Origin: JAGDZR01 sp049115695
Lineage (GTDB): Bacteria; Bacteroidota; Bacteroidia; Cytophagales; Cyclobacteriaceae
Assembly (NCBI GenBank): GCA_049115695.1
Contig: JAGDZR010000013.1
Span: 62,001 to 126,000, forward strand
Direction of reading: 5' to 3'
Length of the DNA stretch: 64,000 nucleotides
The position numbers and the translations under genes are program-made. Numbering within the stretch: the stretch's first letter is position 1; the number at the start of each line of letters is the position of its first letter. This document shows, piece after piece, positions 51,672 through 60,721 of this stretch. Below the pieces are notes generated by a model, which did no database searches, was not told the origin of the DNA, and worked only from the letters and a program-made list of their open reading frames with translations.

Positions 51672-51677
51672 ATGACC

Positions 51678-51731
51678 AGGGGCCAAGGACTATTTAAAAC
51701 AACCAAAAAACTCAATTGGCCCCTTTTTTTT
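51678..51731 (+). terminator. Intrinsic terminator after the ABC ATPase
   Basis: AGGGGCCAA (51678-51686) pairs perfectly with TTGGCCCCT (51716-51724) over a 29-base loop, followed by eight T. It would end or reduce transcription before TolC. Confidence 0.75.
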
Positions 51732-51760
51732 AAATACCTAGTTGCATGTCAAATGTCAAT

Positions 51761-51789
51761 AGGGCCGATCCGTTATGGCCGGCCTTTTT
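51761..51789 (+). terminator. Second terminator-like hairpin just upstream of TolC
   Basis: AGGGCCG (51761-51767) pairs with CGGCCTT (51780-51786, one G-U) and is followed by TTTTT ending 12 bases before the TolC ATG. It is either a back-up terminator or part of the TolC leader. Confidence 0.5.
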
Positions 51790-51800
51790 GATTATTTCCA

Positions 51801-53159
51801 ATGAATAGCATGAAAAACATATTTCTTCTTTTAGGATTATTGGTGGCCTTCGCTGGTTTTGCTCAGCAGCAAAAAAAGCAAGTGGTACTAACACTCGATG
51901 ATTGTATCAACACAGCTTTGGACAAGAATCTTGCGCTCAAACGTGCACAGAATGATGCCTTGATAGCCAAAGCCGTTCAACTGCAGTCTATAATGAGTCA
52001 CTTGCCAAATTTGAATGCTAGTGTTGATTATGACTGGTTCATTGGAACAACATTTGATCAGAATGCAGCAAGACAAGTTTCAGCCACTACCAGTTCGTCG
52101 AACCCCAATATTGCGTCAAATATCACTTTGTTTAATGGTCTATCGATTTATAATACCAGAAAGCAGAGAATGAGTGAATATGATGCCGCCATTGATGGAA
52201 TTGAGAACAGCAAGTTGCAGACAAGAGCCAATGTATTAGCGTCTTATCTCAATGTAATCATGGGTGAGGAGAATATTCGGATATCTCAGGATCGAGTTGA
52301 ACTTCTGGAGGCTCAGTTGGAAAGAGCAGAAAAAAGAGAATCAGTAGGTGTTGGAAGCATGGAGGATGTGTTCAATTTTAGATCACAACTTGCAACTGAA
52401 CGACTTAACCTTCAGACTCTGACCAATGCATATGAATCTAGTAAGCTTTTACTATTGCAGGCAATGCGGCTGGATGTTGCAGAAGCCAACTATTCCGTAG
52501 CGCCAGTGGAGGCTGAGGTAGAGTTGTTGGATCCTGTGGATCCATTTAATCAGGTACTAAGTGAGTGTATGGATGAACATCCCATGTTAACGGGAGCTCA
52601 GTCACAATTGCTGGCCTCTAAATATCAGTATCGAGCTTCGATTGGAAACAAGTTGCCCTCAATCACAGCTTTGCTCGTTGTTGGAAGTAACTATTCATCA
52701 AATGGTGCTGTTAACCCGGAATTAAACGCTTTTGAACCTGAAGCCACATTCACACAGCAAATGAGTTACAATCAGTTTGAGTATTTTAGGGTGAGAATGA
52801 ACATTCCAATTTTCAATAACCTTTCTGCGCATAGTAATACGCAGGTTGCCAAGCTGAATATGGTCAATTCGGAACTGGCCTTGCAAGACGCCAAGCAGCA
52901 AATAACAAATAATGTTCAACAATTGTATCTCGACCTTGTTGCTGCTCAAACAACCTTCCAATCTGCAACAGAAAATCTGAATGCGTTGCAACAATCTTAT
53001 GATTTCATGCAAAAACGATATGAGACTGGCAATACAGACTTCTATACTTTTCTTGAAAGCTTAAACAATAAGAATCGAGCCGAGCAGCAATTGATCAACG
53101 CCAAGTACAGCATGATCTTGAGAAACAGAATTCTCAATATCTATCGAGGGATTGAGTAG
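51801..53159 (+). CDS. TolC-family outer membrane efflux protein
   Basis: 452 residues. Signal peptide (IFLLLGLLVAFAGFAQ) and two repeats of the OEP fold with long helices (LDDCINTALDKNLALKRAQND; second half beginning DPFNQVLSECMDEHP). It forms the outer-membrane channel for the HlyD/ABC unit. Its 3' end overlaps the convergent gene at 53141 by 19 bases. The two hairpins before it imply separately tuned expression. Confidence 0.93.
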   Translation: MNSMKNIFLLLGLLVAFAGFAQQQKKQVVLTLDDCINTALDKNLALKRAQNDALIAKAVQLQSIMSHLPNLNASVDYDWFIGTTFDQNAARQVSATTSSSNPNIASNITLFNGLSIYNTRKQRMSEYDAAIDGIENSKLQTRANVLASYLNVIMGEENIRISQDRVELLEAQLERAEKRESVGVGSMEDVFNFRSQLATERLNLQTLTNAYESSKLLLLQAMRLDVAEANYSVAPVEAEVELLDPVDPFNQVLSECMDEHPMLTGAQSQLLASKYQYRASIGNKLPSITALLVVGSNYSSNGAVNPELNAFEPEATFTQQMSYNQFEYFRVRMNIPIFNNLSAHSNTQVAKLNMVNSELALQDAKQQITNNVQQLYLDLVAAQTTFQSATENLNALQQSYDFMQKRYETGNTDFYTFLESLNNKNRAEQQLINAKYSMILRNRILNIYRGIE

Positions 53160-53950
53160 AAATCCAGTCGATTATCATAACTGAAGACTGTCTGATCAGA
53201 TAGCATCACAAATCGATCATACCTTCTTGAGGGCAAACCATATTCGATCTGAGTGACGAGCGACATGTTTAAACCCATCAACTTTTTTGTGGTCAAAATC
53301 CAGATCATATCATTCTTGACTTGGACAGATTTGATTTCGTCAAATGTGCGTTGGGCAGTGCGTTGGCCAAATTGATTTAGAATCAAGGTTGTGTTGGTAC
53401 TTGAGAGAATCAATTTGTTTCGATAGGCAAGCATTGATATCGGATCATCTATATCGAAGGGAGTTATTGGAACACGTTGAATTGAAATACCCGTCATAGT
53501 GTTATACTGCTTGAGTTCCCTTGATGGCATAGAAAGCATCCAAATACTATTGTCTGGAAACGGAGTAGCACATTGGACATAATCAGACGAGTAGGTTGAG
53601 AACCTTGATTTTTCTTGTCGACTTATCAATCGCTCAATGAATGCAAATTCCTGATTTTCGATTGACGAGACGAATAATTTCAATGGGTTATTGGCATCAA
53701 TCATTGCAATTGATCCATTTGTAGGCGCCTGTAGTTTCTGGATTTCTGATGAATTGCCATCGACTCGTATGATCGCACCGTTGATTCCGCCTGCGTAAAT
53801 ATTGTGGGCAGGATCTGAAGAAAGTGCAGTGATTTCAGTATTGAACAATATGGAATCTGTCAATTGCCACTCCTGTGCAAAGGACGGGACAAATGCCTGT
53901 AAGAAGAATATGCTAAGTATTAAACTGCTGTAGCGAAAACCCATCGACAT
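53141..53950 (-). CDS. Hypothetical secreted beta-propeller-like protein
   Basis: 269 residues. Signal peptide (SLILSIFFLQAFVPSFAQ). Repeated short strands such as HNIYAGGINGAIIRVDGN, MIDANNPLKLFVSS and LAYRNKLILSSTNTTLILN suggest a propeller, though no repeat family is certain. It begins inside the lpxH 3' end (38-base overlap) and ends inside the convergent TolC gene, an unusually packed position. Function unknown. Confidence 0.7.
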   Translation of the reverse strand: MSMGFRYSSLILSIFFLQAFVPSFAQEWQLTDSILFNTEITALSSDPAHNIYAGGINGAIIRVDGNSSEIQKLQAPTNGSIAMIDANNPLKLFVSSIENQEFAFIERLISRQEKSRFSTYSSDYVQCATPFPDNSIWMLSMPSRELKQYNTMTGISIQRVPITPFDIDDPISMLAYRNKLILSSTNTTLILNQFGQRTAQRTFDEIKSVQVKNDMIWILTTKKLMGLNMSLVTQIEYGLPSRRYDRFVMLSDQTVFSYDNRLDFYSIPR

Positions 53951-54677
53951 CTAAGATACCATAAGTACTTCCACTTACCCATTCACCTAGATTGAAATAT
54001 CTCGAAGACTGATCAATTTCTTCATCAATCACCATGTGGCGGTGACCAAACACATAGTAGTCATGTTGATCGTTTTGGTGTATTTGTTTGCAGTAATGAA
54101 TCAAGCGTTCATCCTGGCTTAAAAATGCCTCTTCTTTGCTATGAGATCGGCTATGTGATGACCACATTTTAGCAATACCAAATCCTATGTTAGGGTGAAG
54201 CCATTTGAAGCCCCATTGTGCGAGGGGGTTTCTAAATAGTTTTTTTAAGGTTTTGTACTTAAGATCACCAGGCCCGTAACCATCTCCGTGACCGATGAAA
54301 AGCTTATGATCGGATGTTTCAAGGATTAAATTGTCAGGATACATTATCGCCCCTACTTCTTCTTTGAGATAGGATTTCATCCACATATCATGGTTACCCA
54401 GGAACATATAGACTGATACTCCCTGATCGCATAGTTCTGCTAGTTTGCCGAGGAATCTAACGTGACCTTTAGGAACCACATGAGGGTACTCAAACCAAAA
54501 GTCAAAAACATCTCCCAATAAGAATATGGCCGATGAGCTTTGCCGGATGTGCTCCAACCACTTTACAATCTTCTGCTCACGATTTCTGGAGGAAGCTTGA
54601 TCAGGAGCCCCCAGATGGAAATCACTTGCGAAGTAGATTTTTTTTCCTTCCGGAATATTTAGTTTCAATTGATCCAT
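53913..54677 (-). CDS. lpxH: UDP-2,3-diacylglucosamine diphosphatase-like metallophosphoesterase
   Basis: About 254 residues from the ATG at 54677; an upstream start at 54692 would lie inside the ftsH terminator hairpin. Metallophosphoesterase motifs: ASDFHLGAP, LLGDVFDFWFE, LGNHDMW, IGHGDG and VFGHRHM. These fit LpxH, which hydrolyses UDP-diacylglucosamine to lipid X in lipid A synthesis. The start codon directly follows the T-run of the ftsH terminator, so transcription or translation of lpxH must begin in a tight space. Confidence 0.85.
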   Translation of the reverse strand: MDQLKLNIPEGKKIYFASDFHLGAPDQASSRNREQKIVKWLEHIRQSSSAIFLLGDVFDFWFEYPHVVPKGHVRFLGKLAELCDQGVSVYMFLGNHDMWMKSYLKEEVGAIMYPDNLILETSDHKLFIGHGDGYGPGDLKYKTLKKLFRNPLAQWGFKWLHPNIGFGIAKMWSSHSRSHSKEEAFLSQDERLIHYCKQIHQNDQHDYYVFGHRHMVIDEEIDQSSRYFNLGEWVSGSTYGILDVDGFSLQQFNT

Positions 54678-54703
54678 AAAAAAAGAGGGCACTCAGGCCC
54701 TCT
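54677..54703 (-). terminator. ftsH terminator abutting the lpxH start
   Basis: On the minus strand AGAGGGC and GCCCTCT (plus positions 54697-54703 and 54684-54690) form a 7-bp stem with a 6-base loop, followed by seven U that run straight into the lpxH ATG (54677). Confidence 0.8.
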
Positions 54704-54725
54704 AATTTAAGTTCATTTCTAACAA

Positions 54726-56849
54726 TTATTCAGAGACATCCTGCGACTTTTCCTTTGACTCGGGTTTGTCGGTGTCCTCGTTTTCCACCTCACTTTTCAC
54801 TTTCTCCTTTACGATTTGAATCACCTCTTTCTTTTCCTCTTCCACCTCTGTGCTTGATTCTTCTTTCACTTCTTCAGCAGGTTCATCTGTTTGACCATTA
54901 GTAAAGGCCTGATAAGTGGTTTCTTTCTCAAATGGTCGTTTGCCTATCAATCTTTCAAGATCTGACTGGAAAATAATTTCTTTATCCAGAAGCTCCTTTG
55001 CGATAATCTCCACCTTATCCTTTTTGTCCGTTAGAAGCTTTATCGTACGCTGATAAGCCTTTTCAATAAGTTTTTTAACCTCCTTATCAATTAACTCAGC
55101 GGTTGCTTCAGAGTATGGCTTATTGAAATTGTATTCAGATTGCTTAGAGTCATAAAAGGACACATTGCCAATCTGATCATTCATGCCATAGACGCTCACT
55201 ATAGAATAGGCCATTTTGGTCACTCTTTCCAGATCGCTCAACGCACCAGTTGATATTTTGTTGAAGATGATTTCCTCAGCTGCACGTCCACCCAGTGCCA
55301 TACACATTTCATCTACTAGCTGATCCGTCTGATAAAGAAATTGTTCTTTTGGCAGATATTGAGCATAACCCAATGCAGCAAGTCCACGGGGTACGATACT
55401 CACCTTCACCAAAGGATCAGCATGCTCTAAATACCACCCGGCAATTGCATGACCAGCTTCATGATAGGCTACTATCTTTTTCTCCTCGGGAGAGATAATC
55501 TTACTTTTCTTCTCAAGACCGCCAATTACTCTGTCGATGGCATCTTGAAAGTCATTCATATCAACCTTCTCTTTATTGCGTCTTGCCGCGATTAGTGCTG
55601 CTTCATTACATACGTTGGCAATTTCAGCACCAGCAAATCCTGGAGTTTGAGCGGAAAGTTTCTTAGGGTCAATTTCCTCGTGCAATTTAATGGGCTTCAG
55701 GTGTACCTTGAATATAGCTTCTCGACCTACAATATCCGGCTTATCAATACCTATTTGACGATCAAATCGTCCAGGTCTCAAAAGCGCCGAGTCCAAAACA
55801 TCAGGTCTGTTGGTAGCGGCCAATATGATTACCCCTGAGTCTGTTCCAAAGCCATCCATCTCAACCAGGAGTGAGTTCAATGTATTTTCTCTTTCGTCAT
55901 TCGAACCTGGCATTTGACCTCTGCCTCTGGATCTACCGATTGCATCTATTTCATCGATGAAAACAATACATGGCGCTTTTTCCTTTGCCTGCTTAAACAA
56001 GTCTCTCACTCGCGCAGCGCCAACTCCGACAAACATTTCAACAAAGTCTGAACCGGAAAGTGTAAAGAAAGGAACCGCAGCTTCCCCTGCTACTGCCTTT
56101 GCAAGCAATGTTTTTCCAGTTCCTGGAGGGCCTACAAGTAATGCTCCTTTTGGAATTTTACCACCTAATTTTGTGAATTTGGTAGGATTTTTAAGAAACT
56201 CAACGATTTCCTTTATTTCCTCTTTTGCCTCCTCTAATCCAGCGACATCTTTAAAAGTAATTTTTACTTTGTTCTCGGCATCAAACAGAGCGGCTCTGGA
56301 CTTTCCGATATTGAATATTTGTCCACCAGGACCACCGCCACCTGTCATGCGTCGCATGAGCAGCCAGAAACCAAATATTAATAGGAAGAAAAAACCATAG
56401 GACATTAGGAAGTCGCTAAAGTCGCTTCTCTCTTCAGGGTAGTATTCAATACTTTCTCGTGTTTCTGGAGGTAATGTTTCAAGGAAGTCTTTGAAGTCCG
56501 AATCAAAATCACCCGGATCCACCACCTTAAAGAAATAATGAGGCCCGTTTACATTGCCAAATGGGCCTGATTTTTCAAGATCAAGTTTGTACTTGGTATT
56601 TTGAAGCGCTTCTTGCTTCAGTGTAATTTCAACGATCTCTTTATTTTCTATGAGTACGACCCTTTGCACATCGTTGCTCACTACCATTTGTTCGAATTTT
56701 CTATCCGAAATTTTGATGGCTGTATCGCTCTTGCTGAAATAGGTAAATGCAAAAATTGATCCTATCAGCGCTATTATGATCCAAATTTGAAAGTTACCTC
56801 TCCCCCCTGGGCCAATAATGTTTTTCTTCTGTCTCGGTTTGTCCGCCAT
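54726..56849 (-). CDS. ftsH: ATP-dependent zinc metalloprotease FtsH
   Basis: 707 residues. Two N-terminal membrane helices flank a periplasmic domain (about 25-160). AAA domain with Walker A GPPGTGKT near 239-246, Walker B CIVFIDEIDAIG, the SRH segment ATNRPDVLDSALLRPGRFDR, and the zinc site HEAGH near 462. The C-terminal tail (about 650-707) is extremely rich in Glu and Lys and low in complexity, longer than in E. coli. It degrades misfolded membrane and regulatory proteins. Neighbour of rsfS, as often in Bacteroidota. Confidence 0.98.
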   Translation of the reverse strand: MADKPRQKKNIIGPGGRGNFQIWIIIALIGSIFAFTYFSKSDTAIKISDRKFEQMVVSNDVQRVVLIENKEIVEITLKQEALQNTKYKLDLEKSGPFGNVNGPHYFFKVVDPGDFDSDFKDFLETLPPETRESIEYYPEERSDFSDFLMSYGFFFLLIFGFWLLMRRMTGGGGPGGQIFNIGKSRAALFDAENKVKITFKDVAGLEEAKEEIKEIVEFLKNPTKFTKLGGKIPKGALLVGPPGTGKTLLAKAVAGEAAVPFFTLSGSDFVEMFVGVGAARVRDLFKQAKEKAPCIVFIDEIDAIGRSRGRGQMPGSNDERENTLNSLLVEMDGFGTDSGVIILAATNRPDVLDSALLRPGRFDRQIGIDKPDIVGREAIFKVHLKPIKLHEEIDPKKLSAQTPGFAGAEIANVCNEAALIAARRNKEKVDMNDFQDAIDRVIGGLEKKSKIISPEEKKIVAYHEAGHAIAGWYLEHADPLVKVSIVPRGLAALGYAQYLPKEQFLYQTDQLVDEMCMALGGRAAEEIIFNKISTGALSDLERVTKMAYSIVSVYGMNDQIGNVSFYDSKQSEYNFNKPYSEATAELIDKEVKKLIEKAYQRTIKLLTDKKDKVEIIAKELLDKEIIFQSDLERLIGKRPFEKETTYQAFTNGQTDEPAEEVKEESSTEVEEEKKEVIQIVKEKVKSEVENEDTDKPESKEKSQDVSE

Positions 56850-56881
56850 TAATTTAATCCTTAATTCATTGTTAACTCACC

Positions 56882-57271
56882 CTACTCTGGTAATGTTTCA
56901 CCTGACATGGATGTCACCTTTGCATCTGCCCATAAATCTTCAAGCGCATAAAATTCTCTTTTATCTTTACTGAAGACATGAGCAACTACATCTACATAGT
57001 CGATTATGATCCACTCTTTATTTTGACGACCCTCTCTTTTCCAAGGTCTTGACTTGGTGTTTTTTTGAACTTCATCTTCAATAGATTCAGAAATAGAGTC
57101 GATTTGGGTGTCAGAATTTCCAGAACAAATGATAAAAAAATCAGCGACCGCATGCTTGACTGACCTTAAGTCCATTATTTTAATATCTGTAGCCTTCATT
57201 TCAAGCATTCCCTTCACCACCTGCTCACTCAGTTCCTCACTGGAAGGTGATTCCACTCTCATTTCACTCAT
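56882..57271 (-). CDS. rsfS: Ribosomal silencing factor RsfS
   Basis: 129 residues. The family core is clear: DIKIMDLRSVKHAVADFFIICSGNSDTQIDSI, KREGRQNKEWIIIDYVDVVAHVF and REFYALEDLWADA. RsfS binds L14 (uL14) and blocks subunit joining under starvation. Located directly upstream of ftsH, 32 bases apart, and divergent from birA. Confidence 0.96.
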   Translation of the reverse strand: MSEMRVESPSSEELSEQVVKGMLEMKATDIKIMDLRSVKHAVADFFIICSGNSDTQIDSISESIEDEVQKNTKSRPWKREGRQNKEWIIIDYVDVVAHVFSKDKREFYALEDLWADAKVTSMSGETLPE

Positions 57272-57316
57272 TCAGTACTGCTGTTCTATTTTTACTTCAA
57301 AACTAATCAAATAATC

Positions 57317-58072
57317 GTGCATAAAATCTTTGCCAAAACCTTGTTTCTAGGTAAAAAAGTTCTTTTTCTGCCACAATGTCATTCAACCAACGATGAATTG
57401 ACCCAAATGGTCAAAAAAGAAAGTCTACCGGAAGGAACTTTGATTTACACGGATCATCAGGTTTCTGGACGAGGACAGAGAGGAAATAGCTGGAATAGTT
57501 CGCCCCAATTGAATGTTCTAACGAGCTTTCTGGTCAAGCCATATTTTCTTCCGCCAGGGAAACAATTCTACTTGACAATGGTAATAGGTATGGCCGTATA
57601 TGATGCGCTCAAAGAATTGGGACTTGGTAATGTAAAAATTAAGTGGCCAAATGATATTTACGTAGGTGATTTGAAAATAGCAGGTGTGCTGGTTGAAGCT
57701 AGTATCAGCGGGTCCCTTATGGAGAATGTGGTAATCGGGTTAGGATTAAATGTTAATCAAATGGACTTTGGTCAATTGAATGCCACCTCGGTGAAATTGG
57801 AAACCGGACATCATTATCACCGCAACGAAGTACTTGAGCAGATTCTTATTTGTTTCGAAAAATGGTATTTGCTACTCAAGGCAAAGCGGCATGACGAGAT
57901 TAGTCATGCCTATCATGAAAAGTTGATGTGGATTGGAGAAACAAGAACCTTTAAAGCAGGTAACATCTTCAAAGGTGTGATTCAAGGAGTTGATCAACAA
58001 GGAAGGCTGATCATTTCACATGACGGAGCAAATTTGACCTATGATATCAAAGAGGTTCAATTTATAAATTAA
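57317..58072 (+). CDS. birA: Biotin-[acetyl-CoA-carboxylase] ligase
   Basis: 251 residues, starting with GTG at 57317. Motifs: STNDEL, GRGQRGNSWNSSP (biotinyl-adenylate loop), KWPNDIYVGDLKIAGVLVE and the C-terminal beta domain. The N-terminal DNA-binding domain of E. coli BirA is absent, so this is a group I ligase without repressor function. Divergent from rsfS over 45 bases. Confidence 0.95.
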   Translation: MHKIFAKTLFLGKKVLFLPQCHSTNDELTQMVKKESLPEGTLIYTDHQVSGRGQRGNSWNSSPQLNVLTSFLVKPYFLPPGKQFYLTMVIGMAVYDALKELGLGNVKIKWPNDIYVGDLKIAGVLVEASISGSLMENVVIGLGLNVNQMDFGQLNATSVKLETGHHYHRNEVLEQILICFEKWYLLLKAKRHDEISHAYHEKLMWIGETRTFKAGNIFKGVIQGVDQQGRLIISHDGANLTYDIKEVQFIN

Positions 58073-58088
58073 CCTCAAGGATTTTTTC

Positions 58089-58096
58089 TAGCTTTG
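58089..58096 (+). promoter_or_regulatory. -7 element upstream of ahcY
   Basis: TAGCTTTG matches the TAnnTTTG consensus, 37 bases before the ahcY ATG. No matching -33 TTG was found at 19-20 bases. Confidence 0.35.
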
Positions 58097-58133
58097 CGCT
58101 CCGGAATTTGATAATAAGTTTAACAGAGACATA

Positions 58134-59429
58134 ATGAGCAGTTACAAAGTAAAGGACATTGCCCTGGCTGATTGGGGTAGAAAGGAAATAGATTTAGCAG
58201 AGGCGGAGATGCCTGGCTTGATGGCCCTACGAAAGGAATATGGTACTTCCAAACCTTTGGCCGGTGCGCGAATTGCAGGTTGTTTGCATATGACCATTCA
58301 AACTGCAGTGTTGATTGAAACATTGACAGAATTGGGAGCAGAAGTGAGCTGGTCGTCATGCAATATATTTTCTACTCAGGATCATGCCGCTGCAGCTATT
58401 GCGAAAGCAGGAATACCTGTTTATGCCTGGAAGGGTATGAATGATGAAGAATTTGACTGGTGCATTGACCAGACATTGTTTGCTTTTGAAGGTGGTAAGC
58501 CGCTAAACATGATTTTGGATGATGGTGGTGATCTTACCAACATGGTATTGGATAAGTACCCAGAGTTGGTTGATGATATCAAAGGATTATCTGAGGAGAC
58601 CACAACAGGAGTTCACAGATTGTACGAACGTATGAAGAATGGAACGCTTCCTCTTCCAGCAATTAATGTTAATGACTCAGTCACCAAATCAAAGTTTGAT
58701 AACAAATATGGTTGTAAGGAATCATTGGTCGATGCTATCAGACGTGCGACGGATGTAATGCTTGCAGGAAAAGTGGCGGTCGTCGCGGGATACGGAGACG
58801 TAGGAAAAGGTTCAGCAGCTTCACTGAGAGGTGCTGGTGTACGCGTAATTGTTACAGAAATAGATCCAATCTGCGCCCTGCAAGCGGCGATGGATGGATT
58901 TGAAGTAAAGAAGATGAATGATGCTGTCAAGCGCGCTGATATCATCGTAACGGCTACTGGTAACAAAGACATTATTCGCGGTGAGCATTTTGAGTCAATG
59001 AAAGATAAGACGATTGTTTGCAACATTGGTCATTTTGACAATGAGATCGATATGGCCTGGTTGAACGATAAATATGGCAGCTCAAAGATTGAAATTAAGC
59101 CACAGGTTGATTTATATAATGTGAAAGGAAATGACATCATATTATTAGCGGAAGGAAGATTAGTAAATCTTGGTTGTGCAACTGGTCACCCTTCATTTGT
59201 TATGTCCAATTCATTTACAAATCAGACATTGGCTCAGATTGAGTTATGGACCATGTCTGATAAATATGAGAATGCGGTTTACACTTTGCCAAAACATTTG
59301 GATGAGAAGGTTGCTGCTTTGCATCTTTCAAAGATCGGTGTTGAGCTGGATCTTCTTTCAGAAGATCAGGCATCATATATCGGTGTTACAGTTGAAGGAC
59401 CATTTAAGCCAGAGCATTATAGATATTAA
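58134..59429 (+). CDS. ahcY: Adenosylhomocysteinase
   Basis: 431 residues, normal length for bacterial S-adenosylhomocysteine hydrolase. NAD-binding GYGDVGKGSA near residue 219, CNIGHFDNEIDMAWL, the substrate segment SSCNIFSTQDHAAAAI, and the C-terminal FKPEHYRY. It splits S-adenosylhomocysteine into adenosine and homocysteine, relieving methyltransferase inhibition. Monocistronic with a terminator directly behind it. Confidence 0.98.
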   Translation: MSSYKVKDIALADWGRKEIDLAEAEMPGLMALRKEYGTSKPLAGARIAGCLHMTIQTAVLIETLTELGAEVSWSSCNIFSTQDHAAAAIAKAGIPVYAWKGMNDEEFDWCIDQTLFAFEGGKPLNMILDDGGDLTNMVLDKYPELVDDIKGLSEETTTGVHRLYERMKNGTLPLPAINVNDSVTKSKFDNKYGCKESLVDAIRRATDVMLAGKVAVVAGYGDVGKGSAASLRGAGVRVIVTEIDPICALQAAMDGFEVKKMNDAVKRADIIVTATGNKDIIRGEHFESMKDKTIVCNIGHFDNEIDMAWLNDKYGSSKIEIKPQVDLYNVKGNDIILLAEGRLVNLGCATGHPSFVMSNSFTNQTLAQIELWTMSDKYENAVYTLPKHLDEKVAALHLSKIGVELDLLSEDQASYIGVTVEGPFKPEHYRY

Positions 59430-59451
59430 TATCAAATTGTGAGTTTGAATT

Positions 59452-59476
59452 AAAAAGCCGGGCAACCGGCTTTTTT
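59452..59476. terminator. Bidirectional terminator between ahcY and GT4 gene
   Basis: AAGCCGG (59455-59461) pairs with CCGGCTT (59466-59472) over GCAA, with A-run before and T-run after, so it can serve both convergent genes. Confidence 0.88.
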
Positions 59477-59479
59477 CGT

Positions 59480-60604
59480 TTATTGCATCTCTCGTTTACC
59501 GATATCTTTGTTTTGAATGATGCGTTTGAAGAACTCTTCGTAATGATCTATCGTCTGCTGAATTGAAAACTTATTCAATGCGGTTTTGTACCCTTCTGAG
59601 ATAAACCTTGATCGAACAGATTGGTCTACAACTACAGCTTTGATTTGCGCTGCAAGCTGTTCTGAGTTGTGATTACTAAAAATGTAACCATTTTGATCAT
59701 GCTTGATTACATCTGGAATACCACCGAAATTGGACCCGATCACTGGAACACCCATTGCCATCGCTTCAAGTAACACCAGACCAAATCCGTCCATTTCTGA
59801 AGGAAGAACATTTGCTGACATCAAAGTGTAATGGTGAATCATTTCTAATTTATCTGATATGATGCCAGTAAACACAACTCTATCTTCTATACCCTTGAGT
59901 GATAGTCTTGGCCATTTTTTTTGAAAATCAGCTTTTTTGATGCCTACAAACATGATTTTCCAATGAGCCGGACATGTTGACATTGCCTTTATGAGCAGGT
60001 CTTGTCGCTTTTTCCCTTTAATTCTGGCGACACAGCCAATTACAATATCATCTTTTAGGAAACCATACCGCTCTTGAAGTGCAGTGATTTGATTTTTTTC
60101 TATCAGGTAGTGATGCGTGGGAAGACCATTATGAATAACATGCGTGTGCCCTTCAGGAAATCCTTTTTTTACAACGTGTTGCTGAAGCCCATGGCTTACT
60201 ACGACGATCTTTGAAGAGAAACGGACGTGCAACCATCTTTTCAACGGGTTGTTATCTGCTACTCGTTGACGCCTGGTAAGTACGATTTTAGCATTCCAGT
60301 TGAACCAGATCTTTGAAAAAATAACATTGTAGCGATCACGACTTTCCTGTGGATTGACAATGTCTATGGACTCTTCTTCAATGATTTGATTGATTTCTCT
60401 GATTGAATTTGATGACAGTTTATTTCTAAAACCAACATATCTGAAAGGCAGCTGTTGGTCGAGGCATATCGACGCGAGGAAACATCCCTGTGGTATTGCG
60501 AAAATGACCTTATGGCCTTTTTCAATCAACCCTTTGGCCAAATAATAAATGCTGTAAGTGGAGCCAGCGACTCCTCCAAACTGAGTTGTGATAAGTATGT
60601 TCAA
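59480..60604 (-). CDS. Glycosyltransferase family 4 protein
   Basis: About 374 residues from a TTG at 60604, which aligns the first strand LNILITTQFGGVAGSTYSIY to the usual GT4 start; a TTG at 60643 would add 13 residues. GT-B donor motif EMDGFGLVLLEAMAMGVPVIGSNFGGIPDVI (Glu and Gly-rich loop) and GCVARIKGKKRQDLLIKA. It likely acts in surface glycan or LPS assembly at the inner membrane. Alone on its strand; no glycan operon around it. Confidence 0.87.
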   Translation of the reverse strand: MNILITTQFGGVAGSTYSIYYLAKGLIEKGHKVIFAIPQGCFLASICLDQQLPFRYVGFRNKLSSNSIREINQIIEEESIDIVNPQESRDRYNVIFSKIWFNWNAKIVLTRRQRVADNNPLKRWLHVRFSSKIVVVSHGLQQHVVKKGFPEGHTHVIHNGLPTHHYLIEKNQITALQERYGFLKDDIVIGCVARIKGKKRQDLLIKAMSTCPAHWKIMFVGIKKADFQKKWPRLSLKGIEDRVVFTGIISDKLEMIHHYTLMSANVLPSEMDGFGLVLLEAMAMGVPVIGSNFGGIPDVIKHDQNGYIFSNHNSEQLAAQIKAVVVDQSVRSRFISEGYKTALNKFSIQQTIDHYEEFFKRIIQNKDIGKREMQ

Positions 60605-60678
60605 ATACCTGATGTCAATGCGATCTTCAAATCTAGCTTGCAAAGACTAAACGAAATCCCGAGTACTTCGTATATTTC

Positions 60679-60690
60679 ATGTAGCTACAT
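60679..60690. promoter_or_regulatory. 12-bp perfect palindrome upstream of the sigma factor
   Basis: ATGTAGCTACAT, perfectly self-complementary, lies 31 bases before the sigma factor ATG and just downstream of TATATTTC (60671-60678), a near -7 box. It may be an operator. Confidence 0.4.
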
Positions 60691-60721
60691 CGGTGAGTGT
60701 GGCGTTTACCTAGAAGAAAAC

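Noticed and set aside
60455..60721. N-terminal extension of the sigma factor frame
   Set aside because: It lies antisense to the glycosyltransferase gene and has no sigma-like sequence; the ATG at 60722 gives the normal length.
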